Below the pieces are notes generated by a model. That model saw only the letters and a program-made list of their open reading frames with translations, was not told where the DNA came from and searched no databases. From the NCBI GenBank assembly GCA_035570275.1, contig DATMNI010000213.1:1-19988 (forward strand): DNA of 19,988 nt, given 5' to 3'. The translations under genes were made by a program, and so were the position numbers. Shown piece by piece: positions 6,455 to 12,296 of the stretch (the first letter of the stretch is position 1; every line of letters begins with the position of its first letter). The DNA comes from DATMNI01 sp035570275 (lineage in GTDB: Bacteria > Acidobacteriota > Terriglobia > Bryobacterales > Bryobacteraceae).

Positions 6455-7792
6455 TTGGACACCAATCGCAGCGGTATCGAAACCCAGCCCGGCCTGGTCC
6501 GTGGTTTCGGCTTGCTGGAAGCCACGGCCCTCAACATGAGCAACATGGTGGGGGTCGGCCCGTTCATCACCATTCCCCTGATCATCGCCGCCATGGGCGG
6601 GCCGCAATGCATGCTGGGCTGGCTGGCGGGCGCCGTGCTGGCGATGTGCGACGGCCTGGTCTGGAGCGAACTGGCGGCGGCCATGCCGGGCACCGGCGGT
6701 TCGTACCTATATCTGCGCGACGCTTTCCGGCAGACCCGGCTCGGCGGGCTCCTGCCATTCCTGTTCATCTGGCAATTCGTGTTCAGCGGCCCGTTGGAAA
6801 TCGGCTCCGGCTACATCGGCTTCGTGCAGTACGTCGGCTATTTCTGGCGCGGCATGAGCGCGGGGCAAGGCCGCTGGATCTGTGTTGGCGTGGGCGCGCT
6901 GGTGATCCTGCTGCTTTACCGCCGGATCACGGCCATCGGGCGGTTGACCGTGGTGCTGTGGATTGGCATGCTGGCCACGGTGGGATGGATTATCGTGGGC
7001 GGCCTGGCCAACTTCCACGCCAGCGTGGTCCTCGATTTTCCGCCCAACGCCTTCACATTTTCGCGCGGCTTCGCGGCGGGCCTGGGCTCGGCGATGCTGA
7101 TCGCCATGTACGATTTCATGGGCTACTACGACATCTGCTACGTCGGCGGCGAGGTGCGCAATCCGGAACGCGTAATCCCGCGGTCGATCATTTACTCGGT
7201 GCTGGCCGTGGCCGTGATTTATCTGCTCTGCAACTTGAGCATCATTGCGGTGGTGCCGTGGCGCCAGGCCATGAACTCGAAATTCATCGCCTCCGAATTC
7301 ATCGAGAGATTGTACGGCACGCGCGCCGCCTCAGCCGTCACCGTGCTGGTGTTGTGGACGGCGCTGGCCTCGGTCTTCGCCCTGCTGCTCGGCTACAGCC
7401 GAATCCCGTACGCGGCCGCGGTGGACGGCCACTTCTTCAAGGTTTTCGCGCGCCTTCACCCCACCGGCCGCTTCCCGCATGTATCGGTCCTGGTGATAGG
7501 GGGCCTCGCCATCGTCGCCGGCATGTGGGATCTGGACAAGGTGATTTCCGCGCTGCTGACGTCGCGAATTCTGATTCAGTTCATCGCGCAGATTTTCGCG
7601 GTCCACTATTTGCGCCAGAACCCCGCCCACGCCCGGCCGTTCCGGATGTGGCTTTACCCCGTGCCGAGCGTCATTGCCTTGATCGGCTGGTCGTACATTT
7701 TTCTGACTTCGGGATGGAGTTACGCGGGCTTCGGATTGCTGACGCTGGCGGCCGGCTGCGCCGCCTATTGGCTATGGAAACGGTTCTTGTGA
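6455..7792 (+). CDS. APC-family amino acid permease (second copy)
   Basis: This 445-residue integral membrane protein has about 12 helices. APC hallmarks are GFGLLEATALNMSNMVGVGPF in TM1, PGTGGSYLYLRDAF, the middle YDFMGYYDICYVGGEVRNPERVIPRS, and a loop GYSRIPYAAAVDGHFFKVFARLHP. It is clearly divergent from the permease at 2867–4222, so it is not a recent duplicate. The start is a TTG at 6455, with no Shine-Dalgarno and a -10-like TATACT ending 12 bp upstream; a GTG about 15 codons in is the alternative, because TM1 must be kept. It is transcribed divergently from the OCD–aminotransferase–permease operon and probably handles a related amino acid or exchange product. Confidence 0.9.
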   Translation: MDTNRSGIETQPGLVRGFGLLEATALNMSNMVGVGPFITIPLIIAAMGGPQCMLGWLAGAVLAMCDGLVWSELAAAMPGTGGSYLYLRDAFRQTRLGGLLPFLFIWQFVFSGPLEIGSGYIGFVQYVGYFWRGMSAGQGRWICVGVGALVILLLYRRITAIGRLTVVLWIGMLATVGWIIVGGLANFHASVVLDFPPNAFTFSRGFAAGLGSAMLIAMYDFMGYYDICYVGGEVRNPERVIPRSIIYSVLAVAVIYLLCNLSIIAVVPWRQAMNSKFIASEFIERLYGTRAASAVTVLVLWTALASVFALLLGYSRIPYAAAVDGHFFKVFARLHPTGRFPHVSVLVIGGLAIVAGMWDLDKVISALLTSRILIQFIAQIFAVHYLRQNPAHARPFRMWLYPVPSVIALIGWSYIFLTSGWSYAGFGLLTLAAGCAAYWLWKRFL

Positions 7793-7977
7793 GGCGGGTT
7801 GGTAGGGGTACTCTCCGAGCGCCGATGCGGTTCAGCATCTGGTTGCGAAGTACGCTACAGCCGCACAAGAGGCCTGTCCATCATTGGCCGCGAAGCGTGT
7901 TTCGCCGCATGTTCTTTTGCCACACCACCGCGATGGTCCGAATTGCCCGATTCGCCCCGCCGTCTGCCGCAGCCGCC

Positions 7978-9054
7978 TTAGCGTTTGCTTGCCGGTTCGG
8001 CGAGAGGACCTACTTCGACTTTCGACTGAGTATTAGCCAGCGGCCCGAGTTCGGCGGCCACGCCGCGGGCGATCGCCGCCGTCTCACTGCCTGCCTGGAA
8101 GCAGGTGAAGTCCGCGCGGTCGCGCCATGCCAGGGGACCGCACAGCCGCTTACCCGCCTCAAGCGCTGCATCATGGACTACATTGATCAAGCGCTCATAG
8201 TCCGGCGTGCCCTGCGCGTATCCCGAGAAATTTCCCAGATCGCCCGAGGCCGCGAAGACCGCGGTCACACCTGGGACCTTGGCGATCTCATAGGCGTTCT
8301 TAATGCCTTCCAGCGTCTCAATCATCAGAATCAGCACGATGTTGTCATTGATGGTGGCGCGATAACCGCCGGGGACGCCGCCCCACATGGCCGCGTCAAA
8401 CGCCTGGCCGCCGCCCTGGCTGCGCTTCCCGAGCGGAGGGAAATAAGTCCAATCCCGCGCCGCTGTGGCTTCCTCAACGGTATCCACGGTCGGCACCACA
8501 ATGACCAGCGCGCCCGCGTCCGCCGCATGCTGAATCTCCCGTTCGTCGGTGTAGGCGACGCGAACGCCCGGCACGGCCTTGGCGTAAGGACAAGCGCGCC
8601 ACATGCGAGCCACCTGCTCCCAATCTTTCGCGTTGTGCTGCATTTCCGTCCAGATGAAGTCGTACCCGGCATTCGCCATGGCACAATACGTTTCCGGATC
8701 GGTGGCGCTGAACAAGGTACCGCCTGTCACTTTGCCACCCTGCATCATTTTGAGCTTCACCGGATTCCAGATCTTCGAGCCCGCGGGTGGATTGAAATTG
8801 GGTCCATACTTCCATTTGGCGGCATCGAAGGCCCCGGTATTGGCCGCGCCGGGCGGGGCGGTTTTGATGGCGCCGCTGTCCTTGCCGGCGGGAGCCGCCA
8901 GCGGAAACCTGAGCTTTCCGGCGTCCGGGTTGTTGGCGTAGGGGTCGGCGTTCGGCTTCGGCGCTTGCGCAGGCGGCGGGGTCTGCGCCAAAGCATGAAA
9001 TGTGACGACGGCAAAAGCCGCGAACAGGGCAATATTCGGTAACAGTCGATTCAT
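7978..9054 (-). CDS. HpcH/HpaI aldolase-family protein with signal peptide
   Basis: The 358-residue product starts at ATG 9054 behind AGAAGGAG (spacing 6). Residues 1–24 (MNRLLPNIALFAAFAVV…ALAQ) form a clear signal peptide, followed by a Pro/Ala-rich linker to about residue 90. The rest is an HpcH/HpaI (2-dehydro-3-deoxy-glucarate aldolase-like) TIM barrel: GYDFIWTEMQHNAKDW with the active-site His, PGVRV with the catalytic Arg, DAGALVIVVPTVDTVEEA, LMIETLEGI with the metal-binding Glu, and VFAASGDLGNFSG with the metal-binding Asp. The classic enzymes are cytosolic class II aldolases using a divalent metal and pyruvate-type donors. An exported form implies a periplasmic or secreted role, perhaps in sugar-acid or aromatic degradation. 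The function is inferred from fold only. Confidence 0.88.
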   Translation of the reverse strand: MNRLLPNIALFAAFAVVTFHALAQTPPPAQAPKPNADPYANNPDAGKLRFPLAAPAGKDSGAIKTAPPGAANTGAFDAAKWKYGPNFNPPAGSKIWNPVKLKMMQGGKVTGGTLFSATDPETYCAMANAGYDFIWTEMQHNAKDWEQVARMWRACPYAKAVPGVRVAYTDEREIQHAADAGALVIVVPTVDTVEEATAARDWTYFPPLGKRSQGGGQAFDAAMWGGVPGGYRATINDNIVLILMIETLEGIKNAYEIAKVPGVTAVFAASGDLGNFSGYAQGTPDYERLINVVHDAALEAGKRLCGPLAWRDRADFTCFQAGSETAAIARGVAAELGPLANTQSKVEVGPLAEPASKR

Positions 9055-9069
9055 TCGATTCTCCTTCTC

Positions 9070-9092
9070 GTTCGACCTCTGGTTCGACCTCT
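9070..9092. repeat. Direct repeat of GTTCGACCTCT
   Basis: Two exact 11-bp copies (9070–9080 and 9082–9092), separated by one base, lie 16 bp upstream of the aldolase start on the minus-strand side, just beyond its Shine-Dalgarno. The remainder of the gap to the antitoxin gene at 9279 shows no clear element beyond promoter-like AT-rich patches. Confidence 0.6.
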
Positions 9093-9278
9093 CGTGCGGT
9101 TGGCTTGCTTACCGGGATGATTCTACCTTCTAATACGAAACCCGCCGGCAGGCCGCGTCCTCGGCGGTGATCCAGATTCTATCAGAGAACAGCATCCAAA
9201 CCGGCAATGGGAGCACGGCATGATAAAGAGCGCTGGTATTGGGTTGACCCCGGAACCCGTCCGGAGCAGGGTAAGAGC

Positions 9279-9542
9279 ATGGACCTGACGATCCAGATTC
9301 CCGACGAATTCGCCCGGCACCTGGCCGCGGAACCCGGCGATCTGTCACGCCGTGTCCTGGAAATGCTGGCTCTCGAAGAATTCAAGAGCGGGCATATCAC
9401 GAAGCCTGAACTGCGGCGCTTGCTTGGCTTCGAAACACGCGGCGCGCTGGATGGGTTCCTAAAGACCCATGCCGTTTTTGAAGAGTACACGCTCGACGAT
9501 CGGGATCAGGAACGGCGCGACTTGAGCCGCCTCGGACTGTAG
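9279..9542 (+). CDS. UPF0175-family antitoxin
   Basis: An 87-residue protein from ATG 9279; the frame extends upstream to 9207, but the family N-terminus (MDLTIQIPDEF) fits this ATG. It contains the UPF0175 pattern: a short beta strand, RRVLEMLALEEFKSGHITKPELRRLLGFETRGALDGFLKTHAVFEEYTLDD, and an acidic tail ERRDLSRLGL. The helix–turn–helix-like GHITKPELRRLLGF segment should bind operator DNA. UPF0175 proteins are antitoxins for PIN-like DUF3368 toxins. A DUF3368-like sequence begins 5 bp downstream but is frameshifted, so this antitoxin appears to have lost its partner. Confidence 0.88.
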   Translation: MDLTIQIPDEFARHLAAEPGDLSRRVLEMLALEEFKSGHITKPELRRLLGFETRGALDGFLKTHAVFEEYTLDDRDQERRDLSRLGL

Positions 9543-9546
9543 CGGC

Positions 9547-9980
9547 GTGCGCCTGGTGGTGGGCGATACCGGGCCGCTTCACTATCTTGTGTGGATCGGG
9601 CATATCGATCTCGTGCCGAAGCTTGTTGAAAAAGTATGCCTGCCGTGCGAGGTACGCGACGAACTCTCCCGCCGAAGCGTCGCCAGTGGTTCGTTCCTGG
9701 ATCGCCAAACCGCCAGCGTGGCTTAGGGTGCTGCCCGCTCGGGCTGTATCGGTGGACCCCGTGTTGCTACGGCTCGATGGCGGCGAAAGAGCGGCTATTG
9801 CCCTGGCCGGTTCGCTCAATGCCGACGCAATCCTGATGGACGACCGCGCCGGCGTTGCCGCCGCGCGTGCAAAAGGGTTCGCGGTGATGGGAGCGCATGG
9901 CATTCTCGATGCCGGCGCGCGGCGCGGCTTGATCGATCTGGCCGAAGCGCTCGCGCGGCTCCGCCAGACGAATTTCAGAC
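9547..9980 (+). pseudogene. DUF3368/PIN-like toxin, frameshifted
   Basis: The gene would start at GTG 9547, right after the antitoxin stop. In the first frame it reads VRLVVGDTGPLHYLVWIGHIDLVPKLV…CEVRDELSR, the N-terminal half of a PIN-like toxin with its first acidic residue (GDTGPL), then hits TAG at 9724–9726. The C-terminal half continues in the +1 frame: EASPVVRSWIAKPPAWLRVLP, LDGGERAAIALA, LMDDRAG, and RRGLIDLAEALARLRQTNF, which is the usual family end. The switch lies between about 9667 and 9685 and corresponds to one extra base or two missing. All acidic PIN motifs survive but in two frames, so no single polypeptide carries them. A sequencing error would produce the same picture. Confidence 0.82.
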
Positions 9981-10227
9981 GTTGCGGACGGTTTCACCGG
10001 ACGATCGGGAAGAGGCTTTCGGCCGTGCCGTGGGCCGCGTTGTGGCGCACGAACTCTACCATATCTTCGCCAATACGCAGAAGCACGGATCCGTTGGTGT
10101 GGCCAAAGAGAGTTACACGGTCCAGGACCTGATGTCCGGCGATTTCCTGTTCGACGGCCAGGAGTATCGCGCGCTCGGTGCCGGCAAAGCTCACCTCGCG
10201 CTGAGAATTGCGGGCGGAAGCATGTGA
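9970..10227 (+). pseudogene. C-terminal fragment of an HExxH metallopeptidase-like protein
   Basis: An open frame ends at TGA 10225–10227 and encodes FGRAVGRVVAHELYHIFANTQKHGSVGVAKESYTVQDLMSGDFLF. HELYH is an HExxH zinc-binding motif, and the following GVAK..YTVQDL region looks like the conserved tail of small acidobacterial hypothetical proteins. The only usable start is TTG 9982, 23 codons before the motif, with no ribosome-binding site. The N-terminal domain that such a protein needs is missing: its place is taken by the end of the broken toxin gene in another frame. I read it as a truncated gene joined to the toxin remnant; a free 81-residue protein is possible but unlikely. Confidence 0.6.
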
Positions 10228-10251
10228 CTTGGCATGTGCGTTCGGTATAAT
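10224..10251 (+). promoter_or_regulatory. Promoter of the DinB-family gene
   Basis: GTGACT (10224–10229, 4 of 6 consensus bases) precedes a perfect TATAAT (10246–10251) by 16 bp. The expected start of transcription at about 10258 is at, or one or two bases before, the GTG start codon at 10260, and there is no Shine-Dalgarno. Confidence 0.65.
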
Positions 10252-10259
10252 TCCGGATA

Positions 10260-10811
10260 GTGCTCCAGGAACTCGAACAACATCGTCATGCCTTTGAAGG
10301 CCTTGCCGGAGAAGCCACCGAACTGGCGAAAGGCCTCAGCGAGATCCAATTCAATTGGCGCCCGGCGCCAGGACACTGGAGCATCGAGGAGTGTCTGGCC
10401 CACCTGACCATGGTCGGGCAGTGGGAAGTTCAGGCCATTGAAGACGCGATAGATCAAGGCAAGGCACGCGGCCTCACCGGAACCGGTCCATTCGAATACT
10501 CAGCCATCGAGCGGTATATTTTGCGGGAATCGGCTCCTCCGGTGCGGCACCAGATGACCGCGTCGCGCCGGTTTCAGCCGTTGCATGGCCAACCGGTTAC
10601 CGGAATCCTGCCCACCTTCCTCCACGTCCAGAGCCAGTTCATGCGGCTGCTGAAACGGGCCGACGGACTGGACCTCCGGCGCATCAAGGTCGCCACCCCG
10701 ATTTCCCGGTTTCTGAAAATGAGCTTAGGAATGACGTTCGCTCAGGCCGCCGCCCATGAGCAGCGCCACATGATGCAGGCGCGTCTGGTCAGGGAGCGCT
10801 TACCGCGCTGA
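10260..10811 (+). CDS. DinB/YfiT-like four-helix-bundle metal protein
   Basis: This protein of 183 residues has a DinB-superfamily pattern: an N-terminal helix, FNWRPAPGHWSIEECLAHLTMVG, and a C-terminal AAAHEQRHMMQ. The metal-binding triad should be H48, H166 and H170. In this family the bound divalent metal serves nucleophilic thiol transferases (bacillithiol, mycothiol) or DNA-damage-induced proteins, but most members, including this one, have no assigned reaction. The start is a GTG almost at the predicted transcription start, so translation is probably leaderless. Its 3' end overlaps the convergent EAL-HDOD gene by 12 bp. Confidence 0.85.
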   Translation: MLQELEQHRHAFEGLAGEATELAKGLSEIQFNWRPAPGHWSIEECLAHLTMVGQWEVQAIEDAIDQGKARGLTGTGPFEYSAIERYILRESAPPVRHQMTASRRFQPLHGQPVTGILPTFLHVQSQFMRLLKRADGLDLRRIKVATPISRFLKMSLGMTFAQAAAHEQRHMMQARLVRERLPR

Positions 10812-12092
10812 ATTTGCTTTCACCGCCTTCAGGTCGGTGATCGCCTTCAAGTCGGTAAGCATCGCCGCGCTGTATTCGGCCGCTTCCCAGAAGGCGGCCT
10901 GCACCCGGTGAACCGAGATGCCGTGATGGGTTGCGGTGTCGAACTGGCCGGCTTCGTAGCCGATGACCGCATCCAATACGGAGCCCAACTGGCCATCACG
11001 TTGCAGGATCGCTCGCTTGAACTGTTCATCCAGCGGCAGAGGCCGGATAATATCGTCCAGGGGCGCGTTCAGGATCGAATCCAGCGTGGACAGCAGCCCC
11101 GTCATATAAGCCGACTGAGCCTGGCAGCCATAGGCCTGGGCGACAATTTCACAGGACCGGGCGCGTTGCAGGGCGAACGCCAGGTAACCGATCGGGCAAT
11201 TGTCATATCCGGAAAGTACCAGCAGCGAGGCCCACCGGAAGACGCGATCCATTCCCAGCATTGAGATGGCATGCGCCGGCGATTGAAACTTCCCCCGGCG
11301 CCCGTAGAGCGCGGAATTCGCCAGGCGGAGCAAACCGTAGATCAGGGAGGCATCGCGCGCAACGATGGCGGCGATGGCGCCGGCCGACTGCTCCGGGTTC
11401 ATGCATGCCGACAGCAGGGATAAGGCGGATAGACGGTTGGCCGGGATCGGGCGGCCGCGCAAGACTTCGGGTTTCCGCAGGTAGTAGCCCTGGAACAGGT
11501 CGCAACCCAGCGCTCGGGATGTCTGGAATTCTTCCTCGGACTCGATCTTTTCGGCGACAATCTTCAGCCGGAAGCCTTTCAGGAGCTTCACGTGGCTGCG
11601 GAACTCGGCAGCCGACAGACCGCGCAGGTCGAGCTTTACGTAATCGGCCAGGCGCACGAACGGCAGTTTTGACTCGGCATAGACAAAATCGTCGAGTGCG
11701 ATCTGGTAGCCGAGGCCCTTCAGGCGCTCCAGGCAGGCGATGGTTTCCGAATTGACGGGGATGTCTTCCAGCACCTCGATCACACACCGGTCGGGCGGCA
11801 GGATGGGATTCAGCGCCAGCAGCCCCGCGGTGTGGTTGACAAAGACCGGTTGCTCCGGCGAAACCTTGGAGAGGCCGATTTCGAAGAAGGCCTTGAGGAT
11901 AACGTCGGCACTGGCTTGATCGCCGCTGCAGAAATGGGCTGCGTCGTTTCGGGCGCTGCGCCGGTAGAGCAGTTCGTAAGCCCGGATCTCGCGCCTGGCG
12001 TCATAAATCGGCTGGCGGCCCAGGAAACAGTCCGGCGCAGTCGCGCGGATCTGCCCGGTGGTTTCGGTCGTTTCCAGGAACGAGGTGGTCGT
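10800..12092 (-). CDS. EAL-HDOD (YuxH-like) signalling protein; start codon is not canonical
   Basis: From FLGRQPIYDARREIRAYELLYRR (the classic YuxH N-terminus) through VFVNHTAGLL, CVIEVLEDIPV and IALDDFVYAES this is a degenerate EAL domain: the EAL triad reads ELL and the DDFG loop reads DDFV, so c-di-GMP hydrolysis is doubtful. Residues ~215–420 form an HDOD domain (LLRLANSALYGRRGKFQSPAHAISMLGMDRVFRW). The frame is open from a TGA near 12150, but there is no ATG, GTG or TTG before the EAL domain. The first normal start (GTG 11783) would remove about 100 residues of EAL domain. An excellent Shine-Dalgarno GGAGGA (12099–12104) lies 6 nt upstream of an in-frame ACG at 12092, which is where an ATG would be expected, so I place the start there. 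Family identity is secure; the start is a proposal. Confidence 0.85.
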   Translation of the reverse strand, partial: TTTSFLETTETTGQIRATAPDCFLGRQPIYDARREIRAYELLYRRSARNDAAHFCSGDQASADVILKAFFEIGLSKVSPEQPVFVNHTAGLLALNPILPPDRCVIEVLEDIPVNSETIACLERLKGLGYQIALDDFVYAESKLPFVRLADYVKLDLRGLSAAEFRSHVKLLKGFRLKIVAEKIESEEEFQTSRALGCDLFQGYYLRKPEVLRGRPIPANRLSALSLLSACMNPEQSAGAIAAIVARDASLIYGLLRLANSALYGRRGKFQSPAHAISMLGMDRVFRWASLLVLSGYDNCPIGYLAFALQRARSCEIVAQAYGCQAQSAYMTGLLSTLDSILNAPLDDIIRPLPLDEQFKRAILQRDGQLGSVLDAVIGYEAGQFDTATHHGISVHRVQAAFWEAAEYSAAMLTDLKAITDLKAVKANSAR

Positions 12093-12152
12093 GGCTAGTC
12101 CTCCACAAAGCTTATCGGCGGAAATGGCGGCGACTTTATCGAAAACGTCTCA

Positions 12153-12186
12153 AAGAATGGGGACATTGATAAGAATGGGACATTGA
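12153..12186. repeat. Direct repeat AAGAATGGG(G)ACATTGA
   Basis: Two copies, 12153–12169 (17 bp) and 12171–12186 (16 bp), differ by a single G and are separated by one base, in the divergent gap between the EAL-HDOD and dxs genes. The period of 18 bp could be a regulator site or a slippage product. Confidence 0.7.
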
Positions 12187-12199
12187 AAGGAGGAAACAT

Positions 12200-12268
12200 T
12201 TGCCGGCCCCAGGTGGCCGCCAGTTCGATAGCGATTTGCGCGCGCCGGTCATTCCGGGGGAGAATTGA
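12200..12268 (+). CDS. Possible 22-aa leader peptide before dxs
   Basis: A TTG at 12200 lies 6 nt after a strong AAAGGAGG (12186–12193) and opens a 22-codon frame (MPAPGGRQFDSDLRAPVIPGEN) ending at TGA 12266–12268, 28 nt before the dxs ATG. The dxs start itself has no visible Shine-Dalgarno. This may be a leader peptide, a chance frame, or the ribosome-binding site of an N-terminally extended DXS (in-frame ATT 12198 or GTG 12213). Confidence 0.3.
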   Translation: MPAPGGRQFDSDLRAPVIPGEN

Positions 12269-12296
12269 GTCAGGGTTCACGTTATCAGACAAACGA

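Noticed and set aside
6145..9042. A 965-codon plus-strand open frame
   Set aside because: It runs through the OCD start, the APC permease in another frame and antisense to the aldolase. It is low-complexity and Arg-rich, a shadow frame typical of GC-rich DNA.
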